Assembly: GCA_002397315.1 (NCBI GenBank) | Contig: DHAE01000007.1 | Coordinates: 62,001 to 126,000 of the forward strand | Direction: 5' to 3' | DNA length: 64,000 bases | Origin: Comamonadaceae bacterium UBA4962 | Lineage (GTDB): Bacteria; Pseudomonadota; Gammaproteobacteria; Burkholderiales; Burkholderiaceae_C | Shown here: positions 16,932 through 25,056 of the stretch, piece after piece | Position numbering within the stretch: the first letter of the stretch is position 1 | Layout of the letters: each line of letters begins with the position of its first letter | Program-made: the position numbers and the translations under genes | Notes under the pieces: model-generated | What the model was told of the DNA's origin: nothing | The model's database searches: none | What the model saw: the letters and a program-made list of their open reading frames with translations, nothing else

Positions 16932-18043
16932 GCGGAAGGCGAAGTCGAAAGCGACTGCGGAGAAATCGGGGCAGAAAGCGGCGAAGAGGGTGATGGAGAA
17001 CGGGCCGGGCCGCACCGTGCAGTGGCGGCAGCGGCGGCAGCGGACACTGCCGCGGTGGAGGCGCGCAGGCGCAGCTCGGGCTGCAGCAGCACCTGGCGGC
17101 GGGCCTGCCGTGCGTTGTCGATGCGGTCGAGCAGCATGTCCACCGCGGCCACGCCGATCTGCCGCTTGGGCTGGGCGACCGTGGTGAGCGGCGGGCTGGT
17201 GAAGGCGGCGAGCGCGATGTCGTCGAAACCCACGATGGAGAGGTTCTCGGGCACGCGCAGGCCGCGCTCATGGGCCGCGCACAGCGCGCCGATGGCCATG
17301 AGGTCGTTGCCCACGAAGGCGGCGGTGGGCGGCTGCGGGGACGACAGCACGGCCTGCATGGCCTCGTAGCCGCCCTGGCTGGAGAAGTCGCCGTGCCACA
17401 GCAGGCCGGAGGCATCGATACCGGCCTCGGCGAGCGCATCCCGCCAGCCCACGATGCGCTGCTCGCTGGGCGCCAGGCCCCGGGGGCCGCCGATGCAGGC
17501 GATGCGCCGGTGGCCGAGCCACAGCAGGTGCCGGGTGGCGAGCAGGCCGCCGTCGCGGTGCGCGGTTTCCACCAAGTCGCAGGGCTGCTCGGGCACCTCG
17601 ATCTCGCGGTCCACGAGCACGGTGGGAATGCTGAGCCCTTCGAGCTGGCGCGCGAGCGTGGCGTCCTGCCCCGTCGAGACCACGATCAGCCCGTCGACGC
17701 GCCGCTCGGCCAGCACCTGCAGGTAGGAGGCCTGCCGGTGCGCGTCGTCGTGCGTGTTGCAGAGGATGAGGTTGTAGCCCGCGCCGAAGCAGTGGTTCTC
17801 CACGCTGTGCACCACCTCCGCGAAATACGGGTTGGAGCTGTTGGGGATCAGCATCCCCAGCGTGCGCGTGTGGTTGCTCTTGAGGCTGCGCGCGATCGCG
17901 CTGGGCACGTAGCCCAGGTCGCGGATCGCGGCCTCCACGCGGTCGCGCCCCTCGGCGCTCACGTGGCGCGTGCGGTTGACCACGTGCGATACCGTGGTGA
18001 CGGAAACCCCCGCCTGCCGCGCCACGTCCTTGATGGTCGCCAT
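16928..18043 (-). CDS. rbsR: LacI-family ribose operon repressor
   Basis: This 371-residue regulator has the LacI helix-turn-helix at residues 3-25 (TIKDVARQAGVSVTTVSHVV) and the hinge helix near 50-58 (PSAIARSL), followed by a periplasmic-binding-protein-like domain (LGMLIPNSSNPYFAEVV, GLIVVSTG, FVGNDLMAIGAL, SIVGFDDIALA). It most likely binds ribose and the paired AAACGTTT palindromes upstream of rbsB. It lies inside the operon it should control, between rbsC (16-base gap) and rbsK (4-base overlap), which implies autoregulation. Residues from about 329 on are an unusual Ala/Ser/Pro-rich tail of about 40 residues beyond the normal end of the family. Confidence 0.93.
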   Translation of the reverse strand: MATIKDVARQAGVSVTTVSHVVNRTRHVSAEGRDRVEAAIRDLGYVPSAIARSLKSNHTRTLGMLIPNSSNPYFAEVVHSVENHCFGAGYNLILCNTHDDAHRQASYLQVLAERRVDGLIVVSTGQDATLARQLEGLSIPTVLVDREIEVPEQPCDLVETAHRDGGLLATRHLLWLGHRRIACIGGPRGLAPSEQRIVGWRDALAEAGIDASGLLWHGDFSSQGGYEAMQAVLSSPQPPTAAFVGNDLMAIGALCAAHERGLRVPENLSIVGFDDIALAAFTSPPLTTVAQPKRQIGVAAVDMLLDRIDNARQARRQVLLQPELRLRASTAAVSAAAAAATARCGPARSPSPSSPLSAPISPQSLSTSPSA

Positions 18044-18059
18044 GTGCGTGCGCGCTGCG

Positions 18060-19058
18060 TCAGACGGCCGCGCGGCGCTGCCGCAGCGTGTCGATGATGA
18101 CGGCGGCCACGATCACGCAGCCGGTGATGATGCGCTTGCTGGGCTCGCTCGCGCCGATCTGCGCGAGGCCGGCCTCCAGCACCGCGATGATGAGCACGCC
18201 GAAGGCCGTGGTGACCACCGAGCCGCGCCCGCCCATGAGGCTGGTACCGCCGATCACCACCGCCGCGATCACCTGCAGTTCCATGCCGGCGCCGGCATTC
18301 GGGTCGGCCGCCTCCAGGCGCGCCGATTGCATCAGGCCCGCCAGGCCCGCCAGCAGGCCGGTGAGCGCGAACACCGCGATGCGGATCGGGCGCGGATCGA
18401 CGCCGGCCAGGCGCATGGCTTCCTCATTGGTGCCGATGCCCACCATGCAGCGGCCGAACACGGTGCGAGACAGCACCAGCTGCGCCACCACCACGATCAG
18501 CAGCGCGATGCCGAAAGCCGTCGAGATGCCCGCCACCACGGGTGCGGCCAGCCAGGAGATCGCATCGCCCACGTACTGCGTGCGCGAATCCGTCACCAGG
18601 TAGGCGCTGCCGCGCACCGCCTCAAGCATGCCCAGCGACACGATGAAGGACGGCAGCCGCCAGGCCACCGACACGGCGCCCGTGATGGTGCCGCACACCA
18701 GGCCCGTGGCGAGCGCCAGCGCGGCCGCGGCCGGCACGCTCCAGCCCCACTGCAGGATGGCCGCGGCCGACGTGGCGGCCGACAGCGCCATCACCGAGCC
18801 CACCGACAGGTCGATCCCCGCGATGATGAGCACGAAGGTCATGCCCACGGCCATCACCGCGAGCGCGGGAATCTCGTTGGCGATGGTGACGAAGGTCTCG
18901 GCGCTCCAGAAATATTCGGAGAGCCAGGAGAAGAGCCCGACCATGCCGGCCAGCACGACCGCGAGGCCCAGGTAGGTGCCCAGCTGCGTGCGCCAGAGCG
19001 GCACGGACGGCGCGGCGGCGGCGGCGGGAGCGGAAGAGGGGGGCGTGGTGGCGGTCAT
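18060..19058 (-). CDS. rbsC: Ribose ABC transporter permease
   Basis: The 332-residue inner-membrane permease has about eight to ten hydrophobic helices (LGLAVVLAGMVGLFSWL, LAVMAVGMTFVLIIAGIDLS). The segment AGIDLSVGSVMAL and the later GGTSLMGGRGSV are the two conserved loops of the RbsC/AraH permease family, the second being the contact for the ATPase. The N-terminal 20 residues are Ala/Pro-rich. It probably works as a homodimer with RbsA. The ATG at 19058 overlaps the rbsA stop by 4 bases. Confidence 0.95.
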   Translation of the reverse strand: MTATTPPSSAPAAAAAPSVPLWRTQLGTYLGLAVVLAGMVGLFSWLSEYFWSAETFVTIANEIPALAVMAVGMTFVLIIAGIDLSVGSVMALSAATSAAAILQWGWSVPAAAALALATGLVCGTITGAVSVAWRLPSFIVSLGMLEAVRGSAYLVTDSRTQYVGDAISWLAAPVVAGISTAFGIALLIVVVAQLVLSRTVFGRCMVGIGTNEEAMRLAGVDPRPIRIAVFALTGLLAGLAGLMQSARLEAADPNAGAGMELQVIAAVVIGGTSLMGGRGSVVTTAFGVLIIAVLEAGLAQIGASEPSKRIITGCVIVAAVIIDTLRQRRAAV

Positions 19059-20713
19059 GCGGAAGCGGGGGAAGCAGGGGTGAGGGAGGGTGCGGAAGCG
19101 GCGCCTTCGGCGGCGCGCGGGCGGTCTTCGGCGTCGGAGAAGGCGGCGGCCAGCAGCGACTGCTCGGTCCATGCGCCGCGCTCGAACACGGCGACCAGCC
19201 GGCCGCCGCTCATCACGCCGATGCGATCGGCCATGGCCATCAGCTCGCGCAGGTCGGACGACACCATCAGCAGCGCGCGGCCTTCGGTGGCCATGCGGTC
19301 GAGTTCGGCGTACAGGTCGGCGCGCGCGCCCACGTCCACGCCGCGCGTGGGCTCGTCGAGCAGCAGTACGCGGCCGTCGCGGTGCAGCCAGCGCGCGAAC
19401 ACCACCTTCTGCTGGTTGCCGCCCGAAAGCTGTCCCACCGGCTGCTCCGGCCCGCGGCAGCGCACGCGCAGCGTGCGGATGAAGCCCTGCACCACGGCGC
19501 TCTCGTGCGCGCGGCGCAGCCAGCCCGCGCGCGAGACGGCGGACAGGTCCGACAGCGTGGCGTTCACGCGGATCGGCTGCGTGAGCAGCAGGCCCTGCGA
19601 TTTGCGGTCCTCGCTCACCAGGCCGATGCCGGCCGCGATGGCGGCCAGCGGCGAGCGGAAGCCGCGTTCGTAGATGCGTTCCGGCACGGGCGCGCCAGCG
19701 GCGGAAGGGGCCGCGGTGCCGGCCGCCAGCGTGACGCTGCCGCGGTCCGCGCGGTCGGCGCCGAAGAGCAGGCGCAGCAGTTCGGTGCGGCCCGAACCCA
19801 CGAGGCCGGCGATGCCGAACACCTCGCCGGCATGCAGCGTGAGGCTCACGTCCTGCACCGCCGTGCCGCGGCCGATGCCGTCCACGCGCATCGCCACCGG
19901 GCCGGCCGCGCGGCGCGGGCGGTGCTCCAGGTCGTTCACCGCGCGCCCCACCATGCGCTGCACGAGATCCGCCTCGGAGAGCCCCGCCATCGGGCGGGCA
20001 TCCACCAGCGCGCCGTCGCGCAGCACCGCCACGCGGTCGGCGATGCGGCGCAGTTCCTCCAGCCGGTGGGAGACGTAGATGATGGCCACGCCCCGGGCCG
20101 TGAGGCGCGCGATCTGCTCGAACAGGTAGTTGGTCTCGCGCGGCGTGAGCATCGCCGTGGGCTCGTCGAGCACCAGGATGCGGGTGTCGTCCTGCAGGTT
20201 GCGGGCGATCTCCACCATCTGCTGCTGGCCTATCCCCAAGCGCGACACCGGCGTGGCCGGATCGATGCCGGTGAGGCCGATCTTGGCGAGCTGGCGGCGG
20301 GCCGCGTCGTGCATCGCGCCCCGGCGCAGCCAGCCCATGCGGTGCGGCAGGCGGCCCATGAGCAGGTTCTCGGCCACGGTCAGCGTGGGCACCAGGCCCA
20401 GTTCCTGCATCACCATGCGCACGCCCTGGCGCTCGGCGTCGCGGCGCGAGGCGGGGGCATAGGGCTCGCCCGCCAGGCGCAGGCTGCCGCGCGTCGCGGG
20501 CTCCAGCCCGCAGAGGATCTTCGACAGCGTGCTCTTGCCCGCGCCGTTCTCGCCGGTCAGCGCCAGCACTTCGCCGGCATGCAGCGACAGCGTGACCCCG
20601 TGCAGCACGGTGGTGGTGTGGTAGTCCTTGCCCACGCCCAGCATTTCGAGCAGGGGCGCGGAGGCGGACGAGGGGACCGGCGGAGCGGCGGTGTCAGGAG
20701 AATGGTCGGCCAC
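19055..20713 (-). CDS. rbsA: Ribose ABC transporter ATP-binding protein (two ATPase domains)
   Basis: This fused double ATPase (about 552 residues) powers ribose uptake. The first domain has Walker A GENGAGKST near residue 56, an ABC signature of the sugar type (LGIGQQQMVEIA) and Walker B ILVLDEPTAML. The second has a degenerate Walker A (GLVGSGRTELLR), signature LSGGNQQKV and Walker B VLLLDEPTRGVDV, the pattern of RbsA/MglA proteins. The start is uncertain: I chose GTG 20713, since the frame is open further upstream but no ATG lies in a plausible place and no clear ribosome site is visible. The C-terminus is Ala/Pro-rich. It follows rbsB after 201 bases that hold a strong hairpin. Confidence 0.93.
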   Translation of the reverse strand: MADHSPDTAAPPVPSSASAPLLEMLGVGKDYHTTTVLHGVTLSLHAGEVLALTGENGAGKSTLSKILCGLEPATRGSLRLAGEPYAPASRRDAERQGVRMVMQELGLVPTLTVAENLLMGRLPHRMGWLRRGAMHDAARRQLAKIGLTGIDPATPVSRLGIGQQQMVEIARNLQDDTRILVLDEPTAMLTPRETNYLFEQIARLTARGVAIIYVSHRLEELRRIADRVAVLRDGALVDARPMAGLSEADLVQRMVGRAVNDLEHRPRRAAGPVAMRVDGIGRGTAVQDVSLTLHAGEVFGIAGLVGSGRTELLRLLFGADRADRGSVTLAAGTAAPSAAGAPVPERIYERGFRSPLAAIAAGIGLVSEDRKSQGLLLTQPIRVNATLSDLSAVSRAGWLRRAHESAVVQGFIRTLRVRCRGPEQPVGQLSGGNQQKVVFARWLHRDGRVLLLDEPTRGVDVGARADLYAELDRMATEGRALLMVSSDLRELMAMADRIGVMSGGRLVAVFERGAWTEQSLLAAAFSDAEDRPRAAEGAASAPSLTPASPASA

Positions 20714-20849
20714 GGTGTGCGAGCCCGAAAAGAGAATGGAAGCCGCGCATGCCGCACGCGGTGCCGGCAGGGCGGAGCGGTACGGCGCCCGTGCCGTGCC
20801 TGCGTTCGGAATGCGGCGCGGCAGCGTCCACGGCAGCCGCCTGGGCCAC

Positions 20850-20875
20850 GGCACCGCCGGTGGCCGGCAGGTGCC
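20850..20875 (-). other. mRNA hairpin between rbsB and rbsA
   Basis: GGCACC-GCCGG pairs with CCGGC-GGTGCC around the 3-base loop, with one unpaired A: an 11-bp, almost all-GC stem about 40 bases after the rbsB stop. There is no T-tract, so it should not stop all transcription. Such structures between a binding-protein gene and the downstream transporter genes commonly shield the upstream message and give more binding protein than transporter. Confidence 0.65.
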
Positions 20876-20914
20876 GCGCGCAGCGAACGCCGAAGAGTGC
20901 CGCGTGGGGCCGGC

Positions 20915-21871
20915 TTACTTGCCGGAGCCCTTGGTCACCAGCACCACTTCGGTCTTCACCTCGGCGGGCAACTGGGCCTGCGGCGTCTTGGCGGCGAGCG
21001 CCTTCAGCGCCATCTCGATGCCGAACACGGCCTGCTTGGCGGCGTACTGGTCGGCCGTGGCGAGCACGCGGCCGTCGGCCAGCATCGGCTTGATGGCGTT
21101 GATGTTGTCGTAGCCCACCACCTGCACCTTGCCGGCCTTGCCGGCGGCCTTCACGGCGGCCACGGCGCCCAGCGCCATGCTGTCGTTGCCGGCAAGAAGG
21201 GCCACGAGGTCGGGGTGCTCGCGCAGCATGCCCGCGGCCACGGTGTTGCCCTTCTCGATCTCCCACTGGCCGGACTGCACGCCCACCACGGTGATGTTGG
21301 CGGCCTTCATCGCGTCCTGGAAGCCCAGCGTGCGCTGCTGCGCATTGAAGGTGGTCGAGACGCCTTCGATGATGCCGACCTTGTCGCCGGCCTTGAGCTG
21401 CTTGGCCAGGTAGTCGCCCACCAGCTTGGCGCCGGCACGGTTGTCCGGGCCGACGAAGGGCACGTTCAGGCTCTTTTCCTTGAGCGCGTCGGCGTCCAGG
21501 CGGTTGTCGATGTTGACCACGAGGATGCCCTTGTCCACGGCGGCCTTGACGGCGGGCACCAGGGCCTTGGAGTCGGCGGGCGCCAGCACGATGGCGCTCA
21601 CCTTCTGCGCCACGGCCTGCTCGATCATCTTGATCTGCGCGGCGGTGTCGGTCTCGTTCTTGATGCCGTTGGCAAGCAGCGTGTACTCGCTGGCATGCGC
21701 CTTCTGGTGCGCCTTGGCGCCGTCCTCCATGGTGCGGAAGAACTCGTTGGCGAGCGACTTCATCACCAGCGCGACCTTCGGCTTGTCCTGCGCGAAGGCG
21801 GGTTGCGCGAGCAGGCCACCGGCGAGGGCCAGCACGGCGGCGGTCTGGAGGGTGCGGCGGTTCAAGGGCAT
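20915..21871 (-). CDS. rbsB: Periplasmic ribose-binding protein
   Basis: The 318-residue substrate-binding protein captures ribose for RbsAC. The signal peptide is clear (MPLNRRTLQTAAVLALAGGL, then AQPAFAQD, cleavage after about residue 28). The mature part has the type I binding-protein repeats KVALVMKSLANEFF, ADSKALVPAVKAAVDKGI, VNIDNRLD, FVGPDNRAGA and ALLAGNDSMALGA. AGGAG lies 7 bases upstream of the ATG. First gene of the operon, about 100 bases downstream of the double operator. Related family members bind other sugars, but rbsK and rbsD in the operon support ribose. Confidence 0.95.
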   Translation of the reverse strand: MPLNRRTLQTAAVLALAGGLLAQPAFAQDKPKVALVMKSLANEFFRTMEDGAKAHQKAHASEYTLLANGIKNETDTAAQIKMIEQAVAQKVSAIVLAPADSKALVPAVKAAVDKGILVVNIDNRLDADALKEKSLNVPFVGPDNRAGAKLVGDYLAKQLKAGDKVGIIEGVSTTFNAQQRTLGFQDAMKAANITVVGVQSGQWEIEKGNTVAAGMLREHPDLVALLAGNDSMALGAVAAVKAAGKAGKVQVVGYDNINAIKPMLADGRVLATADQYAAKQAVFGIEMALKALAAKTPQAQLPAEVKTEVVLVTKGSGK

Positions 21872-21956
21872 GGATGTCTCCTGGTTGTGGGCGGAAAAAG
21901 AGAATAAGTCGGCAGCAGTCGCTCCCCGCATCGGAAGGCGTGCGTGCGCGGCCGCT

Positions 21957-21984
21957 ATGGTAATCAAAGAAAACGTTTGCGCAA
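21957..21984 (-). promoter_or_regulatory. Candidate rbs promoter
   Basis: On the minus strand TTGCGC (21979-21984) and TACCAT (21957-21962) are separated by 16 bases, a fair -35/-10 pair facing rbsB. The -35 lies inside the operator palindromes, so a bound repressor would block RNA polymerase. Confidence 0.5.
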
Positions 21985-21994
21985 ACGTTTGCGC
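21971..21994. promoter_or_regulatory. Overlapping double LacI-type operator (RbsR)
   Basis: Bases 21971-21990 are a perfect 20-bp palindrome made of two AAACGTTT half-site pairs flanking GCGC; bases 21979-21994 are a second perfect palindrome, GCGCAAACGTTTGCGC. AAACGTTT is the core of many LacI-family operators, including ribose and purine repressors. The two cores are 12 bp apart, about one helical turn. RbsR from the same operon is the obvious ligand; this is inference. Confidence 0.75.
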
Positions 21995-22063
21995 ACTTCG
22001 GTGATTCCCGGAGTTACTTGCCCGTTCCGACGGGGATGCCGGGCGTTGTTTACATATGGATGC

Positions 22064-22095
22064 AAAAAAGGCCGGTCTGCTGTGAGAGCCGGCCT
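22064..22095 (-). terminator. Rho-independent terminator of the 22165-23070 gene
   Basis: On the minus strand AGGCCGG and CCGGCCT form a 7-bp stem followed by TTTTTT, about 70 bases after the stop of the secreted-protein gene. It also separates that gene from the rbs promoter region. Confidence 0.85.
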
Positions 22096-22164
22096 GCATG
22101 CGAAACCATCGGCGCGACGTGCCGCGCGATCCACCGCGCATGGCAAGCGTGCTGCGCCCCGCTG

Positions 22165-23070
22165 TCAGGGATTGAGGCCCAGGTCCTCGGTGCTGCAACC
22201 CGGACGGCCACCGGCCGCGAACACCGCCCCGCGCGAGCGGAGGCAGGCGCCCGCGAAATCCACACGCGCACGGACCGCATCGCGCGCGAGGTACATGCGG
22301 CCCGTCACCATGCCGGCGCGGCTCACCGTGAACCGCTCGATCCAGTACGTGCCGTCGGCCGGTCCGGCCAGGCTGCTGTTGCAGGCCACCTTGCCCTCGG
22401 ATTGCAGGCCGCCGCCCACCAGCCGGTAGGTGCCGCTGAAATCGCACTGCGCCGTTCCGTTGTGGATGTACTTCATCGTGAACACGCCGTTCTCTGCTTT
22501 CACGTCGAGCGTGACCGGCACGACGGCGTCCACGAAGCGGTCGAAGTTCCCGTAGACCGCGAACTGGTTGCTGAAGCGGATCGGGTACTCCTCGTAGTGG
22601 AAGCGCGAGATGCGGCGCGGCACGTCGCCGGGCAGGGTCACGGTGCCGGTGGTGGCCGAGTCGAACGTGATCTGGATCGGGCCCGTGGTGGCCGCCAGTT
22701 CTCCGCCGCTCCCGCTGCCGCCCGCGCCGATCGCGGGGCCGTTGCGGAATTCCTGCAGCGTTCCCTGGAAGGCCGAGGAATCGGTGGCGCGCTGCCCGCT
22801 GGCCTGCAGGAAGACGGCGCTGCCGTCGCCGCGGTAGCCCAGGTACGACACGATCATCGACCGGCCGTTCTGCATGTCGATCTGCAGGCTGCGGCCCGGC
22901 TTGCCGTTCAGCTCGCCGTCGAAGGCCCACATGCCGGGCTCGGGTTCGACCGGCGGAACGAACGTGGTCTGCGCCAGCGCGGGCACGGCCGCAGCGAAAA
23001 GCGCACAGGCTGCGATCGACGGGCCGAAGGCGCGGGAACGGAAACGGGTCCGGATATGAATGCTGTCCAT
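22165..23070 (-). CDS. Secreted protein of unknown function
   Basis: I do not recognise this 301-residue protein. It starts MDSIHIRTRFRSRAFG and has a Sec signal peptide (SIAACALFAAAVPALAQ, cleavage after about residue 34), with GGGAG just upstream of the ATG. The mature part is mostly predicted beta: it repeats a pattern of short strands with Gly turns (GMWAFDGELNGKPG, RSLQIDMQNGRSMIVSYLGY, TGTVTLPGD, NGVFTMKYIHNGTAQCDFSG, GTYRLVGGG). Four cysteines in the C-terminal half could form two disulfides. A Gly/Ser stretch (GAGGSGSGGE) splits two halves. It stands alone with its own terminator and is probably periplasmic or exported; no catalytic motif is visible. Confidence 0.7.
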   Translation of the reverse strand: MDSIHIRTRFRSRAFGPSIAACALFAAAVPALAQTTFVPPVEPEPGMWAFDGELNGKPGRSLQIDMQNGRSMIVSYLGYRGDGSAVFLQASGQRATDSSAFQGTLQEFRNGPAIGAGGSGSGGELAATTGPIQITFDSATTGTVTLPGDVPRRISRFHYEEYPIRFSNQFAVYGNFDRFVDAVVPVTLDVKAENGVFTMKYIHNGTAQCDFSGTYRLVGGGLQSEGKVACNSSLAGPADGTYWIERFTVSRAGMVTGRMYLARDAVRARVDFAGACLRSRGAVFAAGGRPGCSTEDLGLNP

Positions 23071-23147
23071 GGAATCTCCCTGCAATTGGAATGGACCGCC
23101 ACTGTCGCCACCCGGCCTCCCGCCTGTCAATCCCTCCGTCGTGGGGT

Positions 23148-24836
23148 TCAGGCCGCCGGGCCGCGCAGTTCGCGCCGCAGGATCTTGCCCACGTTGGTCT
23201 TGGGCAGCGCGTCGCGGAACTCGATGTGGCGCGGGCGCTTGTAGCCCGTGAGCTGCTCTTGGCAGTAGCGCAGCACCGTCTCTTCGGTGAGCGCGGGGTC
23301 GCTGCGCACCACGAAGACCTTGATCGCCTCGCCCTGCTTCTCGTCCGGCACCCCCACGGCGGCGCATTCCAGCACCCCCGGGCACAGCGCGATCACCTGC
23401 TCCAGTTCATTGGGGAACACGTTGAAGCCCGAGACGAGGATCATGTCCTTCTTGCGGTCGATGATGCGCGTGCGGCCCTCATCGTCCATCACCCCGATGT
23501 CGCCCGTGCGCAGGAAGCCGTCCGCCGTGAAGGCGCGGGCGTTCTCCTCGGGCTGCTGGTAGTAGCCGGCCATCACGTTCGGCCCGCGGATGCAGATCTC
23601 GCCGGATTGGCCCACCGGGAGGGTCTCTCCGGCATCGTCCTTGATCGCGATGTCGATGCCCGGCAGCGGCAGGCCGATGGTGCCGGTGAACTCCGTGTTG
23701 TCGACGGGGTTGTTGGTGCCGATGGCGCAGGTCTCGCTCATTCCCCAGCCCTCGATCATGGTGCTGCCCGTCACCTTCTGCCACTGCCGCGCCGTGCCCT
23801 CCGACGCGGCCATGCCGCCGGCCTGCGACACGCACAGGTGCGAAAAATCGAGCGCGCGGAACTCCGCGTTCTGCAGCAGCGCGTTGAAGAGGGTGTTCAC
23901 CGCGGGCATCATGTGGAAGGGCCGCTTCTTCAGCACCGCCACGAACTTCGGGATGTCGCGCGGGTTCGGAATCAGCGTGAGGTGCGAGCCCTGGCGGATC
24001 GCGAGCAGGCACAGCGTGAGCGCGAAGATGTGGTAGAGCGGCAGCGCCGCGATGCTGTTGGCCTGGCGCACGTCGCCGATGCGGGCGAGCGCGGGGGTGA
24101 ACCAGGCTTCGGCCTGCAGCGTGGCCGCCACGATGTTGCGGTGCGTGAGCACCGCGCCCTTCGAGAGCCCCGTGGTGCCGCCCGTGTACTGCAGGAAGGC
24201 GGCGGAATCGAGCGTCGCGGTGCTGGGCGCGAGCGTGTGCCGCGCGCCCTCGGCCAGCGCCGCGGGCAGCGGCGTCACGCGCCGGCCATCCGAGAGCGGC
24301 AGATCGAACGCCGGCACCATGCGCGCCAGATGCCGTACCGCGAAGGTGAGCCAGCGTCCGCGCACGGCCCCGAGCAGGTCGCCGAACGCGGTGATCACCA
24401 CGTGCTTCACGGACGTGCGTTCCACCACCTCGGAGAGCGTGCGCGCGAAGTTCTCGAGGATGACGATCGCCTCCGCGCCGGAATCGCGCAACTGGTGCTC
24501 CAGCTCGCGCGGCGTGTAGAGCGGGTTCACGTTCACGCAGGTGTAGCCGGCGCGCAGCACGGCCGCCATGGCCACGGCGAACTGCGGCACGTTGGGCAGC
24601 ATGATCGCCACGCGCGCGCCCTGCGCCAGCCCCTGGGCCTGCAGCCAGGCGCCCAGCCGCGTGCTCAGCCGGTCGAGCTCCGCATAGTCCATCCACTGCT
24701 CCATGCACACCGAGAACGGGTGCGCGGCATGGCGCTCCAACGATTCCTCCAGCAGGTGCGCCACCGAGCGGTAGCTCCCGGGATCGACGTCGTGCGGCAC
24801 GCCGGGCGGGTAGTTCTTCAGCCAGATCCGTTCCAT
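23148..24836 (-). CDS. fadD: Long-chain acyl-CoA synthetase (FadD type)
   Basis: The 562-residue adenylate-forming enzyme activates fatty acids to acyl-CoA via acyl-AMP. It begins MERIWLKNYPPGVP, very like E. coli FadD, has the phosphate-binding loop YTGGTTGLSKGA at about 217-228, the GWGMSETC adenine motif near 340, and the FACS signature with DGFLRTGDIGVMDDEGRTRI followed by DRKKDMILVSGFNVFP. The last conserved lysine is in PKTNVGKILRREL. Length fits FadD (about 560). It would act at the inner membrane feeding beta-oxidation. No other fad gene is adjacent. Confidence 0.94.
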   Translation of the reverse strand: MERIWLKNYPPGVPHDVDPGSYRSVAHLLEESLERHAAHPFSVCMEQWMDYAELDRLSTRLGAWLQAQGLAQGARVAIMLPNVPQFAVAMAAVLRAGYTCVNVNPLYTPRELEHQLRDSGAEAIVILENFARTLSEVVERTSVKHVVITAFGDLLGAVRGRWLTFAVRHLARMVPAFDLPLSDGRRVTPLPAALAEGARHTLAPSTATLDSAAFLQYTGGTTGLSKGAVLTHRNIVAATLQAEAWFTPALARIGDVRQANSIAALPLYHIFALTLCLLAIRQGSHLTLIPNPRDIPKFVAVLKKRPFHMMPAVNTLFNALLQNAEFRALDFSHLCVSQAGGMAASEGTARQWQKVTGSTMIEGWGMSETCAIGTNNPVDNTEFTGTIGLPLPGIDIAIKDDAGETLPVGQSGEICIRGPNVMAGYYQQPEENARAFTADGFLRTGDIGVMDDEGRTRIIDRKKDMILVSGFNVFPNELEQVIALCPGVLECAAVGVPDEKQGEAIKVFVVRSDPALTEETVLRYCQEQLTGYKRPRHIEFRDALPKTNVGKILRRELRGPAA

Positions 24837-25056
24837 GGATGTCCTTCCTTCGTGTTCTGCCGGGCGGTGGCGGGTGGGTGCGTGAACGCGGGAACGCCCT
24901 TCGGCGCAGGCCGCCATCGATTGTGGAAACCGCCGGGCGCCTGTCCATCGGGTCAGCCCCAGGGTCGGGGCCTGCCTGCGCGGCTCTCCGTCTCCTGCGT
25001 GACATGATCGGCCCCGCAGGCCGGGGACCATCGACCCCGGCACCGGAGGACGCGAC

